DNA of 64,000 nt from Treponema sp. (GCA_031265845.1 JAISCC010000153.1:1-64000); one strand, 5' to 3'; shown: positions 28,726 through 38,256, counted from the stretch's first letter. Translations and numbers: made by a program. Notes: a model not told the origin generated them from the letters alone.

Positions 28726-30489
28726 ATGTCTCCTGTTAAATGGCTTCTCCATTATATGGGGAAAAAGCGGCTGAACCTCTTCGTGGGGTTGGTTTTGTCC
28801 GCTTTTTCATCAGCAATGATCGTCATCAATCCTATGCTCTCGCAGCATCTGATTGATGATGTGATACTTCCCCAAAATACGGAGCCGTTGCTCCGTATTT
28901 TGGGGATTATGCTGATTGTGCAGGTTCTACGCTTGAGTCTGCGCTATCTCATGATTGTCATATTGGAATTGAACAGTACCGACGTGATGACAAACATAAG
29001 ACAGCGCATGTACGACATTATACAGAATCAGGACTATAAATTCCTCGATCAGTTTCGTACCGGCAACTTAATGACCCGTATGACAAGCGATCTTGAGATG
29101 ACGCGCCATTCTCTTGCGTGGATTTCTTACCAGATGGTGGACTCGATCTCTCTGTTCGGTTCGGCGTTTATTTTCCTGTTGTTTATCAACTGGAAGCTCG
29201 CGCTGTGCCTTGCGGTGACAACGCCCGTCATTTTGTTTATAAGCAACCGTTTTATCCGGCATTTCCGTCCCCGCACCATGCTCCTGCGCAAAAAGCTCAC
29301 CGAATTGAGCGCCAAGGTGATGGAAAACATCGGAGGCAACCGCGTTGTCAAGGCGTTCGCCCGCGAGGAGTACGAGAAAGAGCAGTTTGAACGCCACAAC
29401 GCCGATTACCGCGATACGAGTTACGGCAACGCCCTCATATCCGCGAAATATCAGCCTTTGCTGGATTTGTTGAGCCAATTGTTGCCGGTCATCACTCTTG
29501 CCGTGGGCGGAGTTTTCCTCATTGACGGCAGCATGACGCCGGGGCAATATATGGCGTTTTCTTCGCTGACATGGGCTTTGTCAAACCCCCTGCGTATGCT
29601 CGGCATGCTTCTCGCAGACTTGCAGCGCTTTCACGCCGCCGCCGTCATGATCATCGAGGTGTTTGAATCAAAGAGCCGCATTGTGGACAAACCAGACGCC
29701 ATCAAACTTATCCGTCCAAGCGGACGCATTGAGTTCAAACAGGTGTATTTTTCCATTGACGGAAACCCGATTCTTGAAGACATTTCTTTTAAGGCTGAGC
29801 CGGGGCAAACCATAGGCGTCCTGGGCAGCACGGGCGCGGGCAAAACCTCGCTCATCAATATGTTGTTGCGCTTCTATGAACCGACCAGCGGCGTAGTGTC
29901 GCTTGACGGGGTGAGCGTCGACAAGTACACGCTTTCCTCACTGCGCAGGCGTGTGGGGCTTGCTATGCAGGACGTGTTCCTTTTCTCCGATTCGGTTGAA
30001 GGCAACATTTCTTATGGACGACCCGAACTTGACCATGATTCCATACGTATGAGGGCTGTCCAGGCGGACGCCGATAGTTTTGTCAACAAGATGGAAGATG
30101 GCTACAACACGCTCGTGGGAGAGCGCGGCGTGGGGCTGTCCGGCGGACAGAAGCAACGCATCTCCCTTGCCCGCGCTCTCGCAGTGAAACCGGCGGTTCT
30201 CATTCTCGACGACACCACCTCGGCGGTCGACAGCGAAACCGAGCGGTACATTCAGGAGCAACTCCGCAACCTTGACTTTCCATGCACCAAAATCGTCATC
30301 GCCCAGCGCATCAGCAGCTTCCGGGGCGCGGACCTTATTCTCGTCATGGACAAGGGGCGTATCGTTGAGCGCGGAACACATGAAGAGTTGCTTGCGAACA
30401 AGGGCTTCTACCACTATATCTGGACATTGCAATACGGCGTGTCTGACACGCATGGCATGTTGGATATGTCGCCACAAGAGGACATATGA
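28726..30489 (+). CDS. ABC exporter half-transporter 1 (TMD-NBD)
   Basis: Six-TM type; GSTGAGKTSLINMLLRFY, LSGGQKQRISLARAL, LILDDTTSAVD. Confidence 0.93.
   Translation: MSPVKWLLHYMGKKRLNLFVGLVLSAFSSAMIVINPMLSQHLIDDVILPQNTEPLLRILGIMLIVQVLRLSLRYLMIVILELNSTDVMTNIRQRMYDIIQNQDYKFLDQFRTGNLMTRMTSDLEMTRHSLAWISYQMVDSISLFGSAFIFLLFINWKLALCLAVTTPVILFISNRFIRHFRPRTMLLRKKLTELSAKVMENIGGNRVVKAFAREEYEKEQFERHNADYRDTSYGNALISAKYQPLLDLLSQLLPVITLAVGGVFLIDGSMTPGQYMAFSSLTWALSNPLRMLGMLLADLQRFHAAAVMIIEVFESKSRIVDKPDAIKLIRPSGRIEFKQVYFSIDGNPILEDISFKAEPGQTIGVLGSTGAGKTSLINMLLRFYEPTSGVVSLDGVSVDKYTLSSLRRRVGLAMQDVFLFSDSVEGNISYGRPELDHDSIRMRAVQADADSFVNKMEDGYNTLVGERGVGLSGGQKQRISLARALAVKPAVLILDDTTSAVDSETERYIQEQLRNLDFPCTKIVIAQRISSFRGADLILVMDKGRIVERGTHEELLANKGFYHYIWTLQYGVSDTHGMLDMSPQEDI
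28869..28906. repeat. Intragenic 16-bp perfect inverted repeat (6-nt loop)
   Basis: TCCCCAAAATACGGAG-CCGTTG-CTCCGTATTTTGGGGA within the ABC exporter coding sequence. Confidence 0.92.
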
Positions 30490-32291
30490 AAAAAGCCAAA
30501 CAAACTGCAACGCAGGATCGGCGCAACCGCTATGATGTCGATGAGTACCTGGACGAGAAAATATCGCTGGCGAATTTCAAAGGTTGCATCAAATATTTAG
30601 TCAGGGTAAAATGGCGCATGCTTCTTGCCCTGGCGTTAAGCGTCTCAAGCAGCCTTATCGGACTTGTGGGTCCGCTTTTCATACAACATGCCCTTGATGT
30701 TTCCATACCCAATAAAGACGTTCAAGAGCTTTTCGTTATGGCTCTCTTTGTAACGGGTACGATAGTCGTCAGCATCGTTTTTGGGACTATGAGAAACCTG
30801 CTCGTAGCAAGGGCGGGGCAGACCATCATCCACGATATACGCTACGATCTCTACGCGCATTTACAGAAACTGCCCTTTTCCTATTACGACAGCCGTCCGC
30901 ACGGGAAAATTTTCGTCCGCGTTGTGCCATATGTGAACAGCGTGTCAGATGCGCTTTCAAACGGCATTTTGAACCTCATCGTGGAATTGCTCAACATCTT
31001 TTTCATCATGTTCTTTATGTTCAAGGTAAGTCCGCAGCTTGCAAGCGTAACCATTACCGGGCTTCCCATACTCGCCTTTTTCATGTGGCTCACCAAGACA
31101 AGGCAACGCAGGGCGTGGCAACGGGTGTCCAACAAAAACTCCAACATCAACGCCTATGTACAAGAATCCATTGACGGCGTAAAGGTAACGCAGGCTTTCG
31201 GACGGCAGGAGCGCAACAACGGCATTCTCGCGCGGCTTGCGAAAGAACGCAATGTCGAGTGGATGCGGGCGATCTACATCAGCAACTCGGTGTGGTTCAC
31301 TTCGGAAACGATCAGCCAGATCGTGTTTTCCCTTGTGTACATTTGCGGCGCGTACTGGATGCACCCTGTGGCGAGTTTTGGCATGCTCCTCGTTATGGGC
31401 AACTACGCATGGCGTTTCTGGCAGCCCATCATCAATCTTGCGGGCATTTACAACACCTTTGTTACGGGCATGAGCTACCTTGACCGCATCTTTGACGCGC
31501 TCGCCGAACCGGTGGTGATCGAAGACGCGCCCGGCGCAAAGGAATTGCCCCGGATTCGGGGGCATGTGTCCTTTGCAAACGTGAGCTTTGGTTACGACAA
31601 GGAGCATCAAGTGTTGAAAAACGTGTCCTTCACCGCAGAACCGGGCGAAAGCATCGCGCTTGTAGGCCCGACGGGCGCAGGCAAGACGACTATTGTGAAC
31701 CTGCTTTCGCGGTTTTACAATGTTGAGCAAGACAAGATACTCATCGACGGGTTTGACATTATGAAACTGACCATACCGTCCCTACGCGGACAGATGGGCA
31801 TCATGCTTCAGGACAGCTTTATTTTCACCGGAACTATCGCCGACAATATCCGCTATGGCAAACTCAACGCCACCGACGCAGAGGTGCGGGCTACAGCGGA
31901 ACTCATCGGCGCAAATCTCTTCATCGAAAAACTGCCCCAAGGCTATGAAACGGTTGTTACGGAACGGGGCAACGGCATAAGCCACGGTGAAAAACAACTT
32001 CTCGCCTTTGCCCGCACCTTGATTTCCGATCCGCGAATTCTCATTCTTGATGAAGCCACGAGCAGCATTGACACCGGTACGGAACAGCTTGTGCAGGAAG
32101 GCATCAAAACTCTGATGAAGGGGCGCACCTCATTCATAATAGCGCACCGGCTTTCAACTGTTCGAGACTGCTCGCGCATCATGTTCGTCAGCAACGGGGA
32201 AATCATCGAGAGCGGACGCCATGAGGAACTCATGGCAAGAAAAGGCGCATACCACCAGCTTTGCACAGCGCAGTACGGGGATATGACGTGA
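30486..32291 (+). CDS. ABC exporter half-transporter 2 (TMD-NBD)
   Basis: GPTGAGKTTIVNLLSRFY, non-canonical signature ISHGEKQLLAFARTL, ILILDEATSSIDTGTE. Confidence 0.93.
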   Translation: MKKAKQTATQDRRNRYDVDEYLDEKISLANFKGCIKYLVRVKWRMLLALALSVSSSLIGLVGPLFIQHALDVSIPNKDVQELFVMALFVTGTIVVSIVFGTMRNLLVARAGQTIIHDIRYDLYAHLQKLPFSYYDSRPHGKIFVRVVPYVNSVSDALSNGILNLIVELLNIFFIMFFMFKVSPQLASVTITGLPILAFFMWLTKTRQRRAWQRVSNKNSNINAYVQESIDGVKVTQAFGRQERNNGILARLAKERNVEWMRAIYISNSVWFTSETISQIVFSLVYICGAYWMHPVASFGMLLVMGNYAWRFWQPIINLAGIYNTFVTGMSYLDRIFDALAEPVVIEDAPGAKELPRIRGHVSFANVSFGYDKEHQVLKNVSFTAEPGESIALVGPTGAGKTTIVNLLSRFYNVEQDKILIDGFDIMKLTIPSLRGQMGIMLQDSFIFTGTIADNIRYGKLNATDAEVRATAELIGANLFIEKLPQGYETVVTERGNGISHGEKQLLAFARTLISDPRILILDEATSSIDTGTEQLVQEGIKTLMKGRTSFIIAHRLSTVRDCSRIMFVSNGEIIESGRHEELMARKGAYHQLCTAQYGDMT

Positions 32292-32594
32292 GGCGGGTTA
32301 AACGCGGGCGGTGATCCGAAACGTCCCGTATACCAGGACGCATCCCTCTGCCGTGCCGGATAAGTTGTGGCATGAGTAGCGTGACACCGGAATTTATTGA
32401 ATTTTTCATTCTCAACTTTTCATGTCCGTGTTCTACTGTACAGTTGTGCGGGGTATAGCGCGGTAAAAATCGAAGGCATGGCGAATATGGGAGAAAATAC
32501 GCCGCCAACAACAAGAACCCCGCCTCCTAGGGCGTTCAATCGGCGATTCAATCGGGCGATGATTAAAAAAAATATTTAACTACCTCGCCACAGA

Positions 32595-33191
32595 GCGCTA
32601 AACTTGACCCACTACGGTGTCTGACGCCAAAGCAATTCTCATGACAATCCCGTTATTATAAGTATGAGAAGTTTGCGAACGCTCCACGACGGAGCGACCT
32701 ATCATGTCACGTCGAAAATTGACCATGGCGACATGAGCCTTCTTGAGCCGCAGTTCAAGACGCTCTTCCTCTCCTTCGTCAAAAAGGCGAAGCGGAAGTT
32801 CAATTTTCGCTTATGGGACTTTTGTATTATGGGAAACCACATTCACTTCTTGATAAAGCCGGGCAAAGACGGCGGTTTATCGAAAATAATGCAATGGATA
32901 AAGTGCAATTTCGCCAAGGCGTGGAACAAAGAGCATGGACGGAAGGGTCATGTGTGGGGGGAGCGGTTCTATTCACGAATAATCAATGGGATAAGGGACT
33001 TTTTGCGGGTGCGGGAGTATATAGCTGAGAATCCGGTGAAGGCTGGGCTTGTGGAGCGGGCGGCGGAGTGGATGTTCGGGAGCTTGTATCACCGGCTGCA
33101 TAGGCCAAGCAGTTTATTAGACGATGTGGTGTCAGACACTTTTGACGACGTGGAGTTAAATCCGCCGCCGTTTGTGGGTCAAGTTTAGCGC
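32595..33191 (+). mobile_element. Candidate RAYT element, copy 2, bounded by a 17-bp perfect inverted repeat
   Basis: GCGCTAAACTTGACCCA (32595-32611) versus TGGGTCAAGTTTAGCGC (33175-33191), enclosing the transposase ORF and GTGTCTGAC(G/A)C motifs at 32617-32628 and 33128-33139. Confidence 0.7.
32664..33188 (+). CDS. REP-associated-type tyrosine transposase (RAYT/Y1_Tnp), copy 2
   Basis: Close paralogue of 12884..13369; GNHIHFLIKPGKDGG, GHVWGERFYSRII, YIAENPVKAGLVE. Confidence 0.88.
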   Translation: MRSLRTLHDGATYHVTSKIDHGDMSLLEPQFKTLFLSFVKKAKRKFNFRLWDFCIMGNHIHFLIKPGKDGGLSKIMQWIKCNFAKAWNKEHGRKGHVWGERFYSRIINGIRDFLRVREYIAENPVKAGLVERAAEWMFGSLYHRLHRPSSLLDDVVSDTFDDVELNPPPFVGQV

Positions 33192-33267
33192 AGAGGGGCG
33201 CTGGATGAAGCGGAACGTGCATCCCAGCGGCGGCTGGGCAAGATCATTCGTTGTCAGGCTACGCCCG

Positions 33268-33960
33268 TTACGCCAGCTTGCCCGCCTCTATTTCAGCATC
33301 GCTTTTCCTGATGTATTCGGGAGCGGACAAAGGACTCTTTTCAATATGGCGGGGCGCAAGCGCGAGCAACGCCTTTGCGTAACCCTGGCGGCAATCTCTT
33401 GGATGCCATTCGTCAAGATGCAATTTTTCCGCCGGCAGATGGCATTGCAATTCCTCATAGAGCGCCGCCGCGTCAATGCCGGTAAGCAAAACAGGGCTTT
33501 CAGACGCAGCGTGGGAGGCGGTGATAAGGCCCGCAATGCGCTCAACGCTCACGTCCATATCTTCTGAAAGCCGGACACCCTTTTCAAAAAGCGCCGTAAA
33601 ATATGCGTGTTTCTTCGCGTCAATGGCTGGGACTACACAACCGTTCCAATCTCTGCGGAAGTACGCCATGCAATCCAGCGTCCCCACCGCCGCCATCGCA
33701 ATACCGAACGGCAGGCAAAGCCCTTTTACAATCGAATATCCTATCCGCAAGCCCGTGAAAGACCCCGGACCCTTCATACAGGCCGCCAGATCTAGGTCTT
33801 TGCTTTGCATGCCCGACTTGGAAAGAAGCATGTCAATGGCATCCATGATGATTTCAGAATGTCTGTTGCCAGCATCCGCCTCAAAATACCATGCGTGTTC
33901 CCCATCGGAAAGTGCTATTGACAAAACCGGCGTCGCCGTATCCAGGGCGAGTATATTCAT
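33268..33960 (-). CDS. tsaB: tRNA threonylcarbamoyladenosine biosynthesis protein TsaB
   Basis: MNILALDTATPVLSIALSDG, HSEIIMDAIDMLL, GPGSFTGLRIGYSIVKGLCL. Confidence 0.93.
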   Translation of the reverse strand: MNILALDTATPVLSIALSDGEHAWYFEADAGNRHSEIIMDAIDMLLSKSGMQSKDLDLAACMKGPGSFTGLRIGYSIVKGLCLPFGIAMAAVGTLDCMAYFRRDWNGCVVPAIDAKKHAYFTALFEKGVRLSEDMDVSVERIAGLITASHAASESPVLLTGIDAAALYEELQCHLPAEKLHLDEWHPRDCRQGYAKALLALAPRHIEKSPLSAPEYIRKSDAEIEAGKLA

Positions 33961-34424
33961 AATTTGGCAACGTCCGCAAGGCGGCGTCCGCTGATTTTCC
34001 GCCCGCCGTTTTCCATGGACTCAATATCAACGAAAATAGCGTCTTTCGGAATGGACGCGGGGATTCGCTCGCTCCACTCAATAACGGCAACGCCGTCGCC
34101 ATAGAGGAATTCCTCCGCGCCTAAAGCGGCAAAATCGTCATCGCCATTGAGACGGTAGGCGTCTATGTGGTAAAGAAGGGACTTTTTCCCATCTGCCCAG
34201 GTTCCCTCGTATTCGCTTATAATGGTGTAAGTGGGGCTTGTCACCGTATCGGAGACTCCGAGTCCTGTAGCGACGCCTTTTGTGAAGCAGGTCTTCCCCG
34301 CGCCTAAACCGCCGCGTAAAGCCACAACGCTTCCTGATCGCAACAACAAGGACAGAGAACGCCCGCAATCTTGAGTTTCTTCTTCCGAAGATGAGACAAT
34401 ATCAAAGGGGAGGGAGATTTCCAT
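33957..34424 (-). CDS. tsaE: tRNA threonylcarbamoyladenosine biosynthesis protein TsaE
   Basis: GGLGAGKTCFTKGVATGLGVSDTVTSPTYTIISEYEG, HIDAYRL, VIEWSERI. Confidence 0.93.
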   Translation of the reverse strand: MEISLPFDIVSSSEEETQDCGRSLSLLLRSGSVVALRGGLGAGKTCFTKGVATGLGVSDTVTSPTYTIISEYEGTWADGKKSLLYHIDAYRLNGDDDFAALGAEEFLYGDGVAVIEWSERIPASIPKDAIFVDIESMENGGRKISGRRLADVAKL

Positions 34425-34668
34425 TGGAGTCGAGGGTGTTAATATGTTTCTTCAATTCCCTGATAATGGGTATCAGCGGATAATCAACCGGCTCCGCGAT
34501 GGTAATCAGAATTTCTTTTTTACCGGTTGGTTTTATTTCGATAGAAAAATCAATTGTCCGCTCAACGGACTTATTGATCAACTCCATGATAGCAATACCT
34601 GAATAATACATCCGGTAATAAATTGGGACATCTTTTCTAACAATATTTTTTATTTCAAGTATTTGCAT
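34402..34668 (-). CDS. Conserved hypothetical protein, upstream of and overlapping tsaE
   Basis: 88-aa ORF with an AGGAG-like site upstream (34668 side) and a 23-bp overlap with tsaE. Confidence 0.55.
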   Translation of the reverse strand: MQILEIKNIVRKDVPIYYRMYYSGIAIMELINKSVERTIDFSIEIKPTGKKEILITIAEPVDYPLIPIIRELKKHINTLDSNGNLPPL

Positions 34669-34985
34669 AGGTTACTCCTTGACGATCATAAGAAATTGCC
34701 GTTTACTCGCGCCGTCCTCTCTGGATGGTTCAAACCCTGCGTCACATGACGCGCTATGTGACGACACCAGACTTCCGGCATACATAAATCCTTCTTGAAC
34801 GACAGATTCTTTTCTGAAAATATATCACTTCACACGCAAGCGAGTGTACGGCGGAGCGGATCATTTTCAGTCTATTCTGACTTTAAAATCAAAAACCAGC
34901 GCGTTTAAGGCATTACCGGATTTCTGGAGCATCTTGAAATTGTATGCGCAAATTATATATACCGCATCCCTTCTCTTTTGACCTT

Positions 34986-35010
34986 TATGTCTTGTCAAAG
35001 ACAAGACATA
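34986..35010. promoter_or_regulatory. 11-bp perfect inverted repeat upstream of the alpha-galactosidase gene
   Basis: TATGTCTTGTC-AAA-GACAAGACATA. Confidence 0.6.
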
Positions 35011-35152
35011 TAATAACATTATTATCGGAATATAGCAAGAGTATCTTTAGTTCATTGGCATACGCACATAGCGCAGGCATGGCGGCGCATTCCGCAACGC
35101 TTGATTTGTACCACAAAAGGCTCTATACTCGTACTATTTTAAAGGAGTTGTT

Positions 35153-37378
35153 ATGCCCATTGGTTTTGATCAGGAAACAAAAGAATTCCACTTGTACAAC
35201 GGCTCTTTGAGCTATATTATCAAGATTCTTTATACTGGTTCTGTTGGACAGGTCTACTGCGGAGCGCCCCTTGCGCCGCACCGAAGCTATCCTTTTTTAT
35301 CACTGACGGCTTCAGGCGGAGTCTTGCATCCCGATAAAAGCATGGCGCGCTTTGAATATCCTGCTTTCGGAACAGGCGACTACCGGACGCCCGCCTTTGT
35401 TCCCCAGTTTGCGGACGGCTCCACTCTAACCGAGCCGGTGTATCACAGCCACAGGATATACGCCGGAAAGCCGGCGATTCCAGGACTGCCTTCCCTTTAC
35501 ACAGAATGTACCGACGAAGCCGACACCTTGGAGCTAAAACTTTTCGACGAGCTTTTCGGTCTATTCATCATCCTGTACTACACCATTTTTGCAGACCTGC
35601 CGGCAATCGCCCGGCACAGCCGTTTTGTTAATGAAGGAAAAGAGCCGCTCGTATTGCGCAAAGCCATGAGCCTCAACCTTGACCTGCCGGACAACAACTG
35701 GCGTGTGATCAGCGTGAGCGGCGCGTGGGCGCGTGAATTCCAGATAATCGAAAGCCCGCTTGTCGCTGGCTTCCACGGCGTGAAAAGCGCCAAAGGCAAT
35801 TCAGGACATCAGCAGAATCCTTTCTTGATCCTCAAAAGACCTGCCGCCGATGATTCTTCTGGACAAGCCCTCGGCTTTAGTTTGTTGTACTCAGGCAATT
35901 TTACCGCCTCTGTAGAAGGCGATTGCTATAGTTCAAGCCGAGTTCAGCTTGGCGTCAATGACGAAACGTTTTCATGGAAGCTGGAAAAAGGCGCGTTTTT
36001 TGATACGCCGGAAGCCGTCCTTGTGTATTCCGAAAACGGCCTTAACCACCTGTCGCAGGTATTCCATAGCTTGTACCAACGCAGGCTTGCGCGCGGAATA
36101 TGGCGCGATGCAGAAAGACCCGTGTTGCTTAACAACTGGGAAGGGACGTATTTCAATTTCACCGAGCAAAAACTCCTCGCTATGGCCTCTGTCGCCAAAG
36201 AACTCGGCATTGAGCTTTTTGTACTTGATGACGGCTGGTTTGGACAGCGCGACAATGACACTTCTTCTTTAGGCGATTGGTATGCCGACACTCGCAAGCT
36301 TCCCTCCGGCATTGCGGGACTTGCGGAAAAAATCATCACTTTGGGCTTGCAATTCGGTTTGTGGATAGAGCCTGAGATGATCAGCAAAAATAGCCGGCTC
36401 TTTGAACAACATCCAGACTGGGCCATCGGCGTACCCGGGCGTCCCCGCAACGAACAACGCAACCAGTACGTACTGGACATGTCACGGCAGGAAATTGTCG
36501 ACTACATAGCTAAAATTATTTCAGATGTCATTGCCTCGGCCCCTATCTCCTACATTAAGTGGGATATGAACCGGTCTATCACCGAAGCTTTCAGCCTTGC
36601 TCTTGCGCCGGATCGTCAGAGCGAATTCTTCCACCGGTACATCCTTGGCGTCTACGATCTTTACGAGCGCTTGACCACGGCTTTTCCCCACATACTCTTT
36701 GAATCCTGCGCTGGCGGCGGCGGAAGGTTTGATCCGGGCATACTCGCCTTTGCGCCGCAGGGCTGGATCTCGGACAACACCGACGCCGTAGAACGGCTGA
36801 GGATACAGTCTGGCGCAAGTTTGGTGTATCCGCAAAGCTCATGGGGTTCTCATGTTTCGGCTGTTCCCAATCACCAGACCGGAAGAACAACCGCCATTAG
36901 CTTTCGGGCTATGGTCGCCTTTTTCGGTGATCTCGGCTTTGAACTTGATCCTACTACGCTTTCACCGGAAGAAAAAAAACAGATCGCAACGTACATTGAA
37001 TTTTACAAAAGGCATCGGAAGACCTTTCAGTATGGACGCTTCTTCCGTCTTGCCGCGCCTGATCCCGCCTTGTACACGGCGTGGCAGGCATCTTCGGAGG
37101 AAGAAAGCCTAGTTGGTTTTTACAAACTACAGGCGCAGCCAAACCGCGCGCCTGTCCGGTTGCGCCTCGCCAGTCTTGAGCCTGACGCTTTATACACCAT
37201 TTCGCTCTGGGAACAAGGCGGCTTTGAGGCGAACGATAGAACCTATAACTGCGGCTTGCGCGGCGGCGATGAGCTTATGTACGCCGGACTGTCGCTTGAC
37301 ACTACGTATGTTACAAAACAGGGAGATTTTTTCGGCGAGATATTTATCATTAAAAAACGTGAGGAGCAAGAGCCGTAA
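35153..37378 (+). CDS. Alpha-galactosidase, GH36
   Basis: LFVLDDGWFGQRDNDTSSLGDW, YIKWDMNRSITEAF, LFESCAGGGGRFDPGIL, WISDNTDAVERLRIQ. Confidence 0.95.
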   Translation: MPIGFDQETKEFHLYNGSLSYIIKILYTGSVGQVYCGAPLAPHRSYPFLSLTASGGVLHPDKSMARFEYPAFGTGDYRTPAFVPQFADGSTLTEPVYHSHRIYAGKPAIPGLPSLYTECTDEADTLELKLFDELFGLFIILYYTIFADLPAIARHSRFVNEGKEPLVLRKAMSLNLDLPDNNWRVISVSGAWAREFQIIESPLVAGFHGVKSAKGNSGHQQNPFLILKRPAADDSSGQALGFSLLYSGNFTASVEGDCYSSSRVQLGVNDETFSWKLEKGAFFDTPEAVLVYSENGLNHLSQVFHSLYQRRLARGIWRDAERPVLLNNWEGTYFNFTEQKLLAMASVAKELGIELFVLDDGWFGQRDNDTSSLGDWYADTRKLPSGIAGLAEKIITLGLQFGLWIEPEMISKNSRLFEQHPDWAIGVPGRPRNEQRNQYVLDMSRQEIVDYIAKIISDVIASAPISYIKWDMNRSITEAFSLALAPDRQSEFFHRYILGVYDLYERLTTAFPHILFESCAGGGGRFDPGILAFAPQGWISDNTDAVERLRIQSGASLVYPQSSWGSHVSAVPNHQTGRTTAISFRAMVAFFGDLGFELDPTTLSPEEKKQIATYIEFYKRHRKTFQYGRFFRLAAPDPALYTAWQASSEEESLVGFYKLQAQPNRAPVRLRLASLEPDALYTISLWEQGGFEANDRTYNCGLRGGDELMYAGLSLDTTYVTKQGDFFGEIFIIKKREEQEP

Positions 37379-37418
37379 ACCGCGAGGCGTATGAGAGAAT
37401 CCGGCGCTTGCAAAATCT

Positions 37419-38255
37419 TTACATTTTCTCCGCCGCGTCTTTCAACGCCGAGTATAGAGACACAAGGCGCGGCGCCATTTCATATTCCGCCAAATCTCCG
37501 GTCAGCACGGTGTCCTTCGCTTCATACGCCGCCACGAGTTCATGAAGCGCGATGGTGAAATCATCAATAAACCGCGTCAAAGGAACGGAATCTATGGCAA
37601 TAGCTTCAGTTTCAAGACCAGTCTGTTTGAGCAGGGATAGCAGTCGCAAGAGTTTTTCCGTGATATGGGAGAAAAGCCTTATGGTTTCCAAAGCCCGTTT
37701 GTCTTTGCCGGTCTGCAAGTCAAGAGGCAGGTCTTCCAAGCGTGAAACGATCTCCGACGCCAACACGTTGCAGTTGAGAATTTCTTGTTTCGGCTCCTCC
37801 AACTCCCTCATCCGTTCTTCCAGCAGTTTTAAGGCGTCGGTTGGGGAAAGCCCCTCGCCCGCTAAACTGGCGTCAACGGATTTTGCGACATCCCATAACC
37901 GCTCTTTAAGAAAACTCGCAGCCGCGCTTGATTCAAAGGCGGCTCGTATCGTTTTTTTCTCTTCAAATGAGGCGTCTTCCGATTCTTCTAATGCGGATTT
38001 TGCATTCATAAGCGCCTCAAGCGCGAAATCCTGCAACGACGAGATGCGTATATCAATAGACTGCAACGCGCTTAATTCCCGTTCAAACGCCACGGGAATG
38101 TCTTCAACACAAAGGGGTTCGGCGTCTAGTATGACGCCGCTGATACGATTGCCCGTACCATCAAGCCAACTTTCTATACCCGCAAGCAAATCGCCTATCG
38201 TTTTTTCATTCTCAAGGACAATTCCGGTGTCTTGTCCATTAATGAGTATTTCCAT
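37419..38255 (-). CDS. Hypothetical protein downstream of fliD
   Basis: Start at MEILINGQDTG, directly after the fliD stop; helical, acidic protein in the flagellar filament cluster. Confidence 0.6.
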   Translation of the reverse strand: MEILINGQDTGIVLENEKTIGDLLAGIESWLDGTGNRISGVILDAEPLCVEDIPVAFERELSALQSIDIRISSLQDFALEALMNAKSALEESEDASFEEKKTIRAAFESSAAASFLKERLWDVAKSVDASLAGEGLSPTDALKLLEERMRELEEPKQEILNCNVLASEIVSRLEDLPLDLQTGKDKRALETIRLFSHITEKLLRLLSLLKQTGLETEAIAIDSVPLTRFIDDFTIALHELVAAYEAKDTVLTGDLAEYEMAPRLVSLYSALKDAAEKM

Positions 38256-38256
38256 A

